Source: Microbacterium paulum
GTDB lineage: Bacteria; Actinomycetota; Actinomycetes; Actinomycetales; Microbacteriaceae
Reading direction: 5' to 3'
DNA: 33,466 nucleotides
NCBI RefSeq assembly: GCF_015707995.1
Contig: NZ_JAAGRY010000038.1
Coordinates: 1-33,466, forward strand
Below, piece after piece: positions 10,769 to 18,135 of the stretch. Both the position numbers and the translations under genes were made by a program. Position 1 is the stretch's first letter, and every line of letters begins with the position of its first letter. The notes beneath the pieces are model-generated. The model was not told the DNA's origin and did not search any database. It saw only the letters and a list, made by a program, of their open reading frames with translations.

Positions 10769-11746
10769 TCAGCGGGTCGTGCCGTGCACCTTGGGCAGCG
10801 CTCCACCGGCGGCCGCGTTGCGGTCGGGGCGGAAGTTGGAGAAGTCGGCGCCGTCGACGCCGGCGACGAGCGCGAGCTCGTCTTCGATCAGGGCGGCCTC
10901 CCACTCCTCCGGCCCGACGAGGGGCAGGCGGACGCGGGGGCTCGAGATGAGGCCGAGGCCGTGCAGGATGTACTTCGCACTCACGGTGCCGGGCACGTGG
11001 GTCATGACGGCGCGCACGAGCGGCTCGAGGCTCTGGTGCGCGGCGGTCGCGGTGGCGAGATCGCCGCGGTTCACGGCATCCACCATCACGCGGTACGGGG
11101 CCGCCGTGATGTTCGCCGTCACGCCGATGAGGCCGGTGGCGCCGATCGCCATGTGCGGCAGCGCGTTCGCGTCGTCGCCCGAGAAGTACATCAGGTCGGT
11201 CTGGTTGAGCACGCGGCTCACCTCGCTGAAGTCGCCCTTGGCGTCTTTGATCGCGAGGATGTTGGGGTGCTTGGCGAGGCGCAGGATCGTCTCGTACTTG
11301 ATCGGCACGCCCGTGCGGCCGGGGATGTCGTAGAGGATCACCGGCAGGTCGGTCGCGTCGGCGACCAGCCGGAAGTGCGTGAGGATGCCGGCCTGCGTGG
11401 GCTTGTTGTAGTACGGCGTGACGATCATGATGCCGTCGGCGCCGGCCTTCTCGCTGGCGCGGTACAGCTCGATCGCGTGGGCGGTCTCGTTCGAGCCGCC
11501 GCCCGTGATGATCTTGGCCCGGCCGGCCGACACCGACTTGCCGACCTCGACGAGCTTGAGCTTCTCGGGGTCGGTGAGGGTCGACGTCTCGCCCGTGGTA
11601 CCGGTCACGACGACGCCGTCGGCGCCGGCCGTGATGACGTCGTCGATGTGCTTCTCGACAGCGGGCCAGTCGACCTCGCCGTCGGCCGTCATCGGAGTGA
11701 CGAGTGCGACGAGAACCTGTCCGAACGGATTGCCCGAGTGCGTCAT
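10769..11746 (-). CDS. dapA: 4-hydroxy-tetrahydrodipicolinate synthase
   Basis: Condenses pyruvate with aspartate semialdehyde, the first committed step to diaminopimelate and lysine. It is 325 aa. Visible active-site elements are the TGTTGETSTL pyruvate-binding loop near residue 49, Tyr112 in VTPYYNKP, Tyr139 in LYDIPGRTG, and the Schiff-base Lys167 in AIKDAKGD. The ATG at 11746 was preferred to an in-frame start 18 codons upstream because it gives the family-like MTHSGNPFGQVLVALVTPM and lies 6 bases behind a TACCCT box. dapB is at 18132-18965, not adjacent. Confidence 0.96.
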   Translation of the reverse strand: MTHSGNPFGQVLVALVTPMTADGEVDWPAVEKHIDDVITAGADGVVVTGTTGETSTLTDPEKLKLVEVGKSVSAGRAKIITGGGSNETAHAIELYRASEKAGADGIMIVTPYYNKPTQAGILTHFRLVADATDLPVILYDIPGRTGVPIKYETILRLAKHPNILAIKDAKGDFSEVSRVLNQTDLMYFSGDDANALPHMAIGATGLIGVTANITAAPYRVMVDAVNRGDLATATAAHQSLEPLVRAVMTHVPGTVSAKYILHGLGLISSPRVRLPLVGPEEWEAALIEDELALVAGVDGADFSNFRPDRNAAAGGALPKVHGTTR

Positions 11747-11752
11747 GGCTCC

Positions 11753-11758
11753 AGGGTA
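11753..11758 (-). promoter_or_regulatory. -10 box TACCCT for dapA (leaderless arrangement)
   Basis: The minus strand reads TACCCT-GGAGCC-ATG, almost the same layout as ftsK and dapB. Confidence 0.5.
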
Positions 11759-11822
11759 TCGGTTCGGCCCGTGCGTGACCTCCGCGGGTTGGTCCGCCAT
11801 CGCCTTGCGCCGGGCCCGTGAT

Positions 11823-11850
11823 CATCCGTCGGAGCCGTGGGGCCTGTGTC
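11823..11850 (+). repeat. Partial copy of the CATTCGTCGGA palindromic element
   Basis: The segment with CATCCGTCGGAGCCGTGG and GCCTGT resembles one arm of the large palindrome at 12856-12938 (CATTCGTCGGAGCCGTGG then GCCTGT). The two lie on either side of the AbiEi/DUF559 gene. No partner arm was seen here, so this looks like a half copy. Confidence 0.5.
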
Positions 11851-11862
11851 GTCTGCCGGGAC

Positions 11863-12735
11863 TCATCCGTAGACGTGCGCCCCAGCGCTCCGACGACTGG
11901 CGACGCGTAACCTCGCGAGCGTCGCCAAGATCGCAGCCTGCACGGTCGGCCAGTCGTGGATGATCAGTGCGTAGTCGAAGCGGAGTCGTTCGTACCCGGC
12001 GGCGGCCGCCCGCGCGTCGCGCACGAGATCCTTGTGCCGCTCCGCCTCTCTGGCATGACCCTCTCGGCCGTCCGACTCGATAATGAGAAGGCCGTCGACG
12101 AGAAAGTCGACACGGCCGACCGTGGCGATCTGCACTTGGGACTGCAGCCGGATGCCGAGGCGCAGCAACCGCAGACGCAGCAGCGATTCGAGGCCGCTCT
12201 CGGCATCGGGGCGGGCGATGTCGATGAGCCAGCGCTGCCCCGCCCGGAGGCTCGCGCGCACCTCGGCACGGTCGGCGGCGCTCAACAGCCCGAGGTGCCA
12301 CGCCGACTCGAACGCGGCGAAGAACGCTTCGTCACCCAGGCACGCCGCGACCTGCACGAGCGCACGCACGATGCCGACGACACCAAATCCCGCGCCGCCG
12401 TCGTCGTGATGAGTGACGCATCGGCAGTCCGAGTGCGCGAACCTCCGGCCGCCGCGCCCGACCCAGACGTGCGCTACGGCAAGGTCGTCGAGAACCCACA
12501 CCCCCGACCGGCGCAGCGCACTGGCGCACGCAAGCTCGCCGCCGTGGGCGGCAGCCATCCGCACGGCACGGTCGAGCCACGGCACGCAGTACACACCGCT
12601 GCGCACCCGATCGACCGCGCCGCAGGCCACGGCACGGCGCAGGTCAGTGCGCGTTGCGCCGGCCCGGAGCACCGCTACGCTCCGCGCGATCCCCTCGCGT
12701 TCGGTGAGAAAGTCCACGATGCCGCTCGGAGTCAT
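11863..12735 (-). CDS. AbiEi-like N-terminal domain fused to DUF559 endonuclease-like domain
   Basis: A protein of about 290 aa. The N-terminal part (about residues 10-60) resembles the winged-helix domain of AbiEi type IV antitoxins, with ATRTDLRRAVACGAVDRVRSGVY as its signature. The C-terminal part (about residues 180-280) resembles DUF559/Vsr-like PD-(D/E)xK nucleases: ESGLESLLRLRLLRLGI, then GRVDFLVDGLLIIESDG, then ERHKDLVRDARAAAAGYERLRF. The E..D..ExD pattern could form a metal site. No AbiEii-like toxin gene is adjacent. A GTG two codons upstream (12741) is an alternative start. A large palindrome lies 121-203 bases upstream and a half copy just downstream. Role unknown: antitoxin-like, defence or DNA processing are all possible. 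Confidence 0.8.
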   Translation of the reverse strand: MTPSGIVDFLTEREGIARSVAVLRAGATRTDLRRAVACGAVDRVRSGVYCVPWLDRAVRMAAAHGGELACASALRRSGVWVLDDLAVAHVWVGRGGRRFAHSDCRCVTHHDDGGAGFGVVGIVRALVQVAACLGDEAFFAAFESAWHLGLLSAADRAEVRASLRAGQRWLIDIARPDAESGLESLLRLRLLRLGIRLQSQVQIATVGRVDFLVDGLLIIESDGREGHAREAERHKDLVRDARAAAAGYERLRFDYALIIHDWPTVQAAILATLARLRVASRRSAGAHVYG

Positions 12736-12855
12736 CCCCACACCCTGGGCCCCGCCTGCGCCGCGCGGGTGTTAGCGACCCCGATCTGGGGACGATTCCG
12801 TCAACGAGCTCCCTGTGGAGGAGGCGGCGCGGGGCGCCGGCGGCGGCGATCCGGG

Positions 12856-12938
12856 CACCATTCGTCGGACCGGTGGTGCGGGTGTCGCCTAGGGCGCCCC
12901 AAGGGCATACAGGCGCACCACGGCTCCGACGAATGGTG
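12856..12938. repeat. 83-bp imperfect palindrome with CACCATTCGTCGGA arms
   Basis: The outer 14 bases are a perfect inverted repeat (12856-12869 against 12925-12938). After a 3-base mismatched patch, eight more bases pair (GTGGTGCG against CGCACCAC), and the arms stay alignable to about 40 bases each around a GC-rich centre. It fills much of the 282-base gap between the SDR and AbiEi/DUF559 genes. It could fold as a transcribed hairpin and terminate SDR transcription, or be a dispersed element, since a half copy lies at 11823. No coding gene is seen in this gap. Confidence 0.75.
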
Positions 12939-13023
12939 ACGAGACGCTGCGCAGCCCGGCGGGCGGGCGGGTCGAGGCCGGCCGGCTGGCCAGTGCGCGG
13001 GCGGGCGGGCGGGTTGAGCCGGG

Positions 13024-13788
13024 TCAGCGGCCGGTCTTGGCCAAGCGCGCGGCGAGGGGTGCGGGGAGCAGGCGCACGGCGGCGATGAGCAGTTTGTAGC
13101 GCAGCGACGGGATCGAGAGCGCCTTGCCACGCGCCGCGTCGCGCAGGCCCTCGCGCACGACAGTGTCGGCGTCGAGCCACATGAACGGCGGCACACCCTC
13201 GTGTCCGGGGGGCAGCCCGAGTCGTTCGTGAAAGTTCGTGTGCGTGAAGCCGGGGCAGACGGCCGTGACGGTCACGCCGCGCGGGCTGTAGACCGCGTTC
13301 GCCCAGCGGCTGAACGAGACGACCCACGCCTTGACGGCGCCGTAGGTGCCGCGCGGCATGAAGGCGGCGACGGATGCCACGTTGATGATCCGTCCGCTCC
13401 CCCGCTCGAGCATGGCGCCGAGCGCCGCGTGGGTGAGCCGCATCGTCGCCCGCACGTGCAGATCGAGGTGGCGCTCCTCGTCGGCGTACGTGTTCGCGGC
13501 GAAGTCGAGGTCGAGCCCGAACCCGGCGTTGTTGACGAGCACCTCGACCGGGCGAGCGGGATCGGCGAGGCGGGATGCCACCCGGTCGAGCCCGTCCGGA
13601 TCGACGAGGTCTGCGGTCAGCACCTCGACGGCGACACCGGCGGAGATGCGCAGCGCGCCGGCGAAGCGTTCGAGAGCCTCGGTGTCACGGGCCACCAGAA
13701 CGAGGTCTGCGCCGCGCGCGGCGAGCTGGCGCGCGAACTCCGCGCCGAGTCCTGAACTCGCGCCCGTGATCAGTGTCGTCTTCGCCAT
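13024..13788 (-). CDS. SDR family NAD(P)-dependent oxidoreductase
   Basis: A 254-aa classical short-chain dehydrogenase. The Rossmann nucleotide-binding motif GASSGLG is at residues 9-15, NNAG at 86-89, catalytic Ser139 in NVASVAAF, and YGAVK gives Tyr149 and Lys153. The stretch between Ser and Tyr is a few residues shorter than usual. A VLVAR segment after beta2 suggests NADP preference, but that is weak. Substrate unknown; distant similarity to DltE/ketoacyl-reductase-like SDRs. It is probably monocistronic, with a TAGGCT box 6 bases before the ATG and a large palindrome after the stop. Confidence 0.92.
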   Translation of the reverse strand: MAKTTLITGASSGLGAEFARQLAARGADLVLVARDTEALERFAGALRISAGVAVEVLTADLVDPDGLDRVASRLADPARPVEVLVNNAGFGLDLDFAANTYADEERHLDLHVRATMRLTHAALGAMLERGSGRIINVASVAAFMPRGTYGAVKAWVVSFSRWANAVYSPRGVTVTAVCPGFTHTNFHERLGLPPGHEGVPPFMWLDADTVVREGLRDAARGKALSIPSLRYKLLIAAVRLLPAPLAARLAKTGR

Positions 13789-13794
13789 GCCGTC

Positions 13795-13800
13795 AGCCTA
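13795..13800 (-). promoter_or_regulatory. -10 box TAGGCT for the SDR gene
   Basis: The minus strand reads TAGGCT-GACGGC-ATG: leaderless spacing of six bases. Confidence 0.55.
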
Positions 13801-13846
13801 CGCAGGCGCGCGTTACCGGCTGACCGCGAAGCCGTCCCGCGCCGCG

Positions 13847-14344
13847 TCAGGGCCGGATGAGCGTGAGGAACCGGTACGGCACGCCGGTACGCGACACCGA
13901 CCATCCGTCGGCGGGCTCGATCGCGGCCGCGACCCAGCCCTCGTGCGCGGGCGCGAAGGTGTCGCCGCCAGTGACCTCGAGGTCGAGCTCGGTGACTTCG
14001 AGCACCGCGGCGCGAGGGAGCGCCTCGGCGAACAGACGCGCGCCGCCGATCACCCACGCCTCACCCGCCCCTGCGGCGAGCGCCAGCGCGGCATCCAGCG
14101 ATTCCGCGCGCACGGCGCCCGGCTCGGCCCACGACGGCGAGCCCGTCACGACGATGTTGCGCCGCCCCGGCAGCGGGCGGAAGCGGGCCGGGAACGATTC
14201 CCACGTGCGCCGGCCCATGATCACGGGGTGGCCCGACGTCACCGCCTTGAAGTGGGCGAGGTCTTCGGGCACGTGCCACGGCATGCCGCCGTCTTTGCCG
14301 ATCACTCCCCCGCGGGCCTGCGCCCAGACGAGCCCGAGCCGCAC
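13847..14344 (-). CDS. folA: Dihydrofolate reductase
   Basis: Reduces dihydrofolate to tetrahydrofolate, regenerating the cofactor oxidised by ThyA. It is 165 aa. The family core is seen as GVIGKDGGMPWHVPEDLAHFK (the acidic catalytic residue lies in VPEDL), PVIMGRRTWESF (NADPH phosphate binding), and the late AWVIGGARLFAEAL loop. The start is not obvious because no ATG precedes the fold; I chose the GTG at 14344, two bases after the thyA stop (TGA-TC-GTG), which gives VRLGLVWAQ and implies reinitiation from thyA. No Shine-Dalgarno is visible. Confidence 0.93.
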   Translation of the reverse strand: MRLGLVWAQARGGVIGKDGGMPWHVPEDLAHFKAVTSGHPVIMGRRTWESFPARFRPLPGRRNIVVTGSPSWAEPGAVRAESLDAALALAAGAGEAWVIGGARLFAEALPRAAVLEVTELDLEVTGGDTFAPAHEGWVAAAIEPADGWSVSRTGVPYRFLTLIRP

Positions 14345-14346
14345 GA

Positions 14347-15162
14347 TCAGACCGCGACGGCGGCGCGGATCGCCGGGTGGTGCTGGTAGTCCTCCAGCAC
14401 GATGTCGTCGAAGGTGTAGTCGAAGATCGAGTCGGGCGTGCGGGCGAAACGCACCGTGGGGTACGGGTAGGCGTCGCGCGAGAGCTGCTCGCGCACCTGC
14501 TCGAGGTGGTTGTCGTAGATGTGGCAGTCGCCGCCGGTCCAGACGAAGTCGCCCGGTTCGAGACCCGTCTGCTGCGCGACCATCAGGGTGAGCAGCGCGT
14601 ACGAGGCGATGTTGAACGGCACCCCGAGGAACATGTCGGCCGAGCGCTGGTAGAGCTGGCACGACAGCTTGCCGTCGGCGACATAGAACTGGAACAGCGC
14701 ATGGCAGGGCGCGAGCGCCATGTCGGGGATGTCAGCCGGGTTCCACGCCGACACGATCAGCCGGCGCGAGTCGGGGTTCGACCGGATCTGCTCGACGACC
14801 TGCGAGATCTGGTCGATCTGCTCGCCCGAGGGGGTCGGCCACGACCGCCACTGCACGCCGTAGACGGGCCCGAGCTCACCCGAGGCATCGGCCCATTCGT
14901 CCCAGATGGTGACGCCGTTCTCTTGCAGCCACCCCACGTTCGACTCGCCGCGCAGAAACCAGAGCAGTTCGTAGACGATCGATTTCAGGTGCACCCGCTT
15001 GGTCGTCACGAGCGGAAAGCCCTGGGCGAGGTCGAACCGGGTCTGCCGGCCGAACACGCTCGTCGTACCGGTGCCGGTGCGGTCGTCTTTGTGCACGCCG
15101 TCTTCGAGCACCTCGCGCAGCAGGTCTTCATACGGGGTGGGAACGGATGCCTGTGCACTCAC
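14347..15162 (-). CDS. thyA: Thymidylate synthase (ThyA type)
   Basis: Methylates dUMP to dTMP using methylene-tetrahydrofolate. It is 271 aa from the GTG at 15162. Motifs: [11 protein letters not shown] with the phosphate-binding Arg, the [20 protein letters not shown] segment, catalytic Cys153 in [28 protein letters not shown], and the terminal HIYDNHLEQ region. The frame stays open 23 codons further upstream, but the GTG lies 6 bases after a TACGAT box and matches the normal family length. folA follows by two bases. It is divergent from the thioredoxin gene, with a 116-base shared upstream region. Confidence 0.96.
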   Translation of the reverse strand: MSAQASVPTPYEDLLREVLEDGVHKDDRTGTGTTSVFGRQTRFDLAQGFPLVTTKRVHLKSIVYELLWFLRGESNVGWLQENGVTIWDEWADASGELGPVYGVQWRSWPTPSGEQIDQISQVVEQIRSNPDSRRLIVSAWNPADIPDMALAPCHALFQFYVADGKLSCQLYQRSADMFLGVPFNIASYALLTLMVAQQTGLEPGDFVWTGGDCHIYDNHLEQVREQLSRDAYPYPTVRFARTPDSIFDYTFDDIVLEDYQHHPAIRAAVAV

Positions 15163-15168
15163 GCTGTC

Positions 15169-15174
15169 ATCGTA
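15169..15174 (-). promoter_or_regulatory. -10 box TACGAT for thyA-folA
   Basis: The minus strand reads TACGAT-GACAGC-GTG: leaderless spacing of six bases. Confidence 0.5.
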
Positions 15175-15264
15175 CCGGGGCCGTGCGACAGCGGGGCCGT
15201 GGCGGAATGTGACGGCCGCCTCGTCATACAAGGGCGATTCGGCCGCTTACCAGGCCGACCCCGT

Positions 15265-15270
15265 TAGGCT
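15265..15270 (+). promoter_or_regulatory. -10 box TAGGCT for the thioredoxin-DUF4395 operon
   Basis: TAGGCT followed by 8 bases and a GTG start; transcription would begin at or very near the start codon. Confidence 0.5.
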
Positions 15271-15278
15271 GATCGCCT

Positions 15279-15716
15279 GTGACCCTGTCAGATGCCATCA
15301 TCGTGCTCACGGCCCTGCTCGCCGTGACGATCGGTGTCGGCGGGTTCGTGCGGTGGCGTCAGAACAAGCCGCGCAACGTCGATCCGGGCGAGGTCGTCGA
15401 CCCGCAGCGTTTCGGCGCCGACGCCCTCGGCGAGCAGGCCACGCTGCTGCAGTTCAGCACCGAGATGTGCAGTCGCTGCCCGGGGGTCCACCGCATGCTC
15501 GGGTCGATCGCCGACGAACGCGACGGTGTGCTGCACCTCGACGTCGACCTCACCCACCGCCCCGACATCGCGAAGCACTTCCACGTGCTGCAGACGCCCA
15601 CGACCCTCATCCTCGACCGCCACGGCGTCGTACAGACGCGCTTCGGCGGCACCCCCAGCCGAGAAGCCGTCCGGTTGGAGCTTTCCCGCGTGACCACGGA
15701 GGATGCCCATGTCTGA
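15279..15716 (+). CDS. Membrane-anchored thioredoxin-family protein
   Basis: A 145-aa protein. Residues 5-25 form a single hydrophobic N-terminal anchor (IIVLTALLAVTIGVGGF), followed by a basic stop-transfer WRQNKPR, so the body may face the cytoplasm or the outside. The thioredoxin fold follows with a redox pair Cys64-Ser-Arg-Cys67 and a cis-proline in QTPTTLIL (Pro107). The dipeptide SR is unlike the GP of canonical thioredoxin, so the redox potential and partner probably differ. The start is GTG. It overlaps the DUF4395 gene by 8 bases, which points to a joint redox function at the membrane. Confidence 0.87.
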   Translation: MTLSDAIIVLTALLAVTIGVGGFVRWRQNKPRNVDPGEVVDPQRFGADALGEQATLLQFSTEMCSRCPGVHRMLGSIADERDGVLHLDVDLTHRPDIAKHFHVLQTPTTLILDRHGVVQTRFGGTPSREAVRLELSRVTTEDAHV

Positions 15717-16215
15717 CGCTCGCACCCCGAAGGGGATCGACCCGCGCGGGCCGCGCTTCGCGGCATCCATCACGACCGTGCTGCTGGCCATCGCGACTCT
15801 GCTCGCGCTCACCGGCACTTCTACGGCGAAGACCGCGACCACCGTCGCGGAGCGCGCCGCCGACCCGGGGTTCATCCTGCTGCTCGTGATCGCGCTGCTG
15901 TTCCTCTGGGGTGTGTTGTCGCCGCGCACGCAGCCGTGGAGCGTGCTGTATCGCCGACTGATCCAGCCGCGCCTCGCTCCGCCGACCGATCTCGAAGACC
16001 CGCGCCCGCCGCGCTTCGCGCAGGGTGTCGGCCTGTTCGTGACCACCATGGGGCTCGTGCTGCACCTCGCCGGGGTGCCGTGGGCGCTGCCGATCGCCGC
16101 GGCGCTCGCGTTCGTCGCCGCGTTCCTCAACGCGGTGTTCGGCCTGTGCCTCGGATGCCAGCTGTACCTGCTGCTGCAGCGCGCCGGCATCGTCGGCCGC
16201 GCCGCCACTGCCTGA
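15709..16215 (+). CDS. DUF4395 family membrane protein
   Basis: A 168-aa protein with about four predicted membrane helices (AASITTVLLAIATLLAL, FILLLVIALLFLWGVL, VGLFVTTMGLVLHLAGV, ALAFVAAFLNAVFGL) and a cytosolic or external middle segment rich in Pro and Arg. A CxxC pair (Cys147-Leu-Gly-Cys150) near the C-terminus is typical of DUF4395. The ATG at 15709 was chosen because GGAGG lies 6 bases before it; an ATG two codons earlier overlaps that site. It overlaps the thioredoxin gene and likely works with it, exchanging electrons or sulfur across the membrane. The exact role is unknown. Confidence 0.87.
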   Translation: MSDARTPKGIDPRGPRFAASITTVLLAIATLLALTGTSTAKTATTVAERAADPGFILLLVIALLFLWGVLSPRTQPWSVLYRRLIQPRLAPPTDLEDPRPPRFAQGVGLFVTTMGLVLHLAGVPWALPIAAALAFVAAFLNAVFGLCLGCQLYLLLQRAGIVGRAATA

Positions 16216-16261
16216 GCGCACGACGCTGCGCAAGCCCCTCCCCTCGCCCGGCCCGGCCGTC

Positions 16262-16267
16262 TAGGCT
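16262..16267 (+). promoter_or_regulatory. -10-like TAGGCT upstream of the OsmC gene
   Basis: TAGGCT lies about 63 bases before the OsmC ATG. It matches the hexamer in front of several other genes here and would give a leader of about 55 bases, consistent with that gene having a Shine-Dalgarno. Confidence 0.45.
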
Positions 16268-16330
16268 CGTCGCAGGCGCTGCCCGCGCCGCAGACAGTCC
16301 ACGACACCCGGCACACCCGAGGGAGACATC

Positions 16331-16756
16331 ATGAGCGTCACGAGCGAAGCGAGCACCACCTGGAAGGGAACCCTCTTCGAAGGGTCGGGCGAGGTCGCGC
16401 TGGAAAGCTCGAACCAGGGCCCGTTCGCGGTCGACTGGAAGGCCCGCAGCGAGGGTTCCACCTCGGTGACGACGCCCGAAGAGCTCATCGCCGCGGCGCA
16501 TTCCTCGTGCTTCAGCATGGCGCTCTCGAACGCGCTCACCCAGAACGGCACCCCGCCCGAGTCGATCGAGACGACCGCGTCGGTCACCTTCATCCCCGGC
16601 ACCGGTATCACGGGGTCGCACCTGAACGTCAACGCGGTCGTGCCGGGACTGTCGGCCGAAGACTTCGCGCGCCTCGCGGACGAGGCGAAGAGCGGATGCC
16701 CCGTCTCTGCGGCCCTGAAGGGCATCGAGATCACCCTCGAGGCGTCGCTTGCCTGA
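16331..16756 (+). CDS. OsmC/Ohr family peroxiredoxin
   Basis: A 141-aa thiol peroxidase of the OsmC branch, which reduces organic hydroperoxides using a pair of buried cysteines. Cys60 lies in the conserved TPEELIAAAHSSCFSMALSNAL helix and Cys123 in KSGCPVSAALKG, the expected two-cysteine arrangement. The OsmC rather than Ohr branch is suggested by the TPEEL motif and the N-terminal WKGTLFEGSG. The ATG at 16331 is preceded by GGGAGA. It follows the thioredoxin/DUF4395 pair on the same strand and overlaps the next gene by 8 bases, so the region is a small thiol-redox cluster. Confidence 0.93.
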   Translation: MSVTSEASTTWKGTLFEGSGEVALESSNQGPFAVDWKARSEGSTSVTTPEELIAAAHSSCFSMALSNALTQNGTPPESIETTASVTFIPGTGITGSHLNVNAVVPGLSAEDFARLADEAKSGCPVSAALKGIEITLEASLA

Positions 16757-17666
16757 TTCCGCCGCGCGCGTCGTCGTCTCGGGCTCGTCGGGTCTGATCG
16801 GCCGCGCACTGGTCGCGTCGCTGCGCGCCGACGGCGTCGAGGTGACGCGGCTCGTCCGCCGCGAGGCGGAGGCGCAAGGCGAGGTGTCGTGGGACCCGCA
16901 GCGCACGCCCCTCGACCCGTCGGTGCTCGCGGGAGCGCGCGCCGTGGTCGCGCTCGGTGGCGCGAGCATCGGGCGCTTTCCGTGGACGCGGCGCTACAAG
17001 CACGAACTGGTGTGGTCGCGACTCGCTCCCACGCAAGCACTGGCCGCCGCCGTGAGGGCCCTCGGCGATGAAGCGCCCTCGTTCGTGTCTGCTTCGGCCG
17101 TCGGCTACTACCCCACCCAGCCCGCCGTTCCCGGCGAGCGCCTCACCGAGCAATCGCGCCGCGGCGAGTCGTTTCTCGCGGATCTGTGCGGTGAGTGGGA
17201 GGTCGCCGCGCGCGGCGCGGGCCCGCTCGCCCGGGTGGCGCTCCTGCGCACGGCGCCGGTGGTGCATGCCGAGGGCGTGCTGAAGCCGCTCACGACGCTC
17301 ACCCGATTCGGCCTGTCCGGGCCGATCGGGCGCGGCACACAGGCCTGGCCGTGGATTTCGCTCGACGACGAGGTGCGCGCCATCCGGCACGTGATCGACA
17401 GCGACCTCGACGGCCCCGTCAACCTCACGGGCCCGACCCGGGCGACGGCGAACGACCTCGGCTTCGCGTTGGCACGACGCATGAACCGTCCGTTCCTTCT
17501 GCGCGCACCGGCGTGGGGGCTGCGCCTCGCCCTCGGCCGCGACGCCGCCGACGCGCTGCTGCTCAGCGACATGAACGTCGTGCCCGAGCGGCTCGAGGCA
17601 TCCGGCTTCGCGTTCCGCCACCCGACGGTCGAGGATGCCGTGGCCGCAGCCGTCCCCGCCGGCTGA
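16749..17666 (+). CDS. TIGR01777 family epimerase-like protein
   Basis: A 305-aa extended SDR relative. The Rossmann motif is seen as VVVSGSSGLIGRALV (residues 8-22), the middle carries PSFVSASAVGYYP, the family substitute for the catalytic Tyr region, followed by LADLCGEWE; the C-terminal DUF1731-like region includes RAPAWGLRLALG and PERLEASGFAFRHP. Members of this family (older names SulA, YfcH) have no settled function. The start is TTG at 16749, overlapping the OsmC stop by 8 bases with GAGG six bases upstream, so translation is probably coupled to osmC. Confidence 0.9.
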   Translation: MPDSAARVVVSGSSGLIGRALVASLRADGVEVTRLVRREAEAQGEVSWDPQRTPLDPSVLAGARAVVALGGASIGRFPWTRRYKHELVWSRLAPTQALAAAVRALGDEAPSFVSASAVGYYPTQPAVPGERLTEQSRRGESFLADLCGEWEVAARGAGPLARVALLRTAPVVHAEGVLKPLTTLTRFGLSGPIGRGTQAWPWISLDDEVRAIRHVIDSDLDGPVNLTGPTRATANDLGFALARRMNRPFLLRAPAWGLRLALGRDAADALLLSDMNVVPERLEASGFAFRHPTVEDAVAAAVPAG

Positions 17667-17688
17667 CCCGCTGCCTGAGGGGCTGTCC

Positions 17689-18135
17689 TCAGCGGCGCTG
17701 AGCCTTCTCGAACCGGATCGCGGTGCGCATCGCCTGCCGCGCGCGCGGGCGGTCACCCGCTCCGTCGTACGCGAGTCCCAGCCGGAACCACGCCCGCCAG
17801 TCGTCGGGGTGCTCCTCGACGTCTGCCCGGTAGCGGGGAAAGAGTTCGTCGGCCTGCGACCGGTCGGGGCGACCGCTCGGGCGCACGTCGACCTCTTCGG
17901 TCGGCAGCGCGTGTTCGGCCTCGAGCAGCCGTGCGAGGCGCTGGGTGTCGAGCCCGAACGACAGCTCGCGCCACAGCGCCCACGCCGCGATGAGCGGCAG
18001 CACGATGAGCGCCACCCCCATGGCGACGCCGATCGGCTGACCCGAGACGAGCAGCAGCCACGCGCGCTGCGCGACGAGCACGATGTACAGCGCCAGCAGC
18101 ACCGCCATGACGGCGACGCCGATGCGTGCGCTCAT
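17689..18135 (-). CDS. Membrane protein with C-terminal tetratricopeptide-like segment
   Basis: A 148-aa protein. Two hydrophobic helices at about residues 5-30 (IGVAVMAVLLALYIVLVAQ) and 33-55 (GVAMGVALIVLPLIAAWALW) lead into a charged linker, then a TPR-like helical pair at about 105-140 (DDWRAWFRLGLAYDGAGDRPRARQAMRTAI). The ATG overlaps the dapB stop by 4 bases (ATGA), so it is co-translated with dapB. The function is unknown; TPR segments usually bind partners. The protein has no enzymatic motif. Confidence 0.8.
   Translation of the reverse strand: MSARIGVAVMAVLLALYIVLVAQRAWLLLVSGQPIGVAMGVALIVLPLIAAWALWRELSFGLDTQRLARLLEAEHALPTEEVDVRPSGRPDRSQADELFPRYRADVEEHPDDWRAWFRLGLAYDGAGDRPRARQAMRTAIRFEKAQRR

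Noticed and set aside
8224..10950. Long plus-strand open frame opposite the GNAT and RNase J genes
   Set aside because: It crosses several real genes and intergenic gaps without any recognisable domain.
12856..12938. Palindrome arms as terminal inverted repeats of an insertion sequence
   Set aside because: No transposase lies between the arms, which are only about 55 bases apart, and no target duplication was seen.
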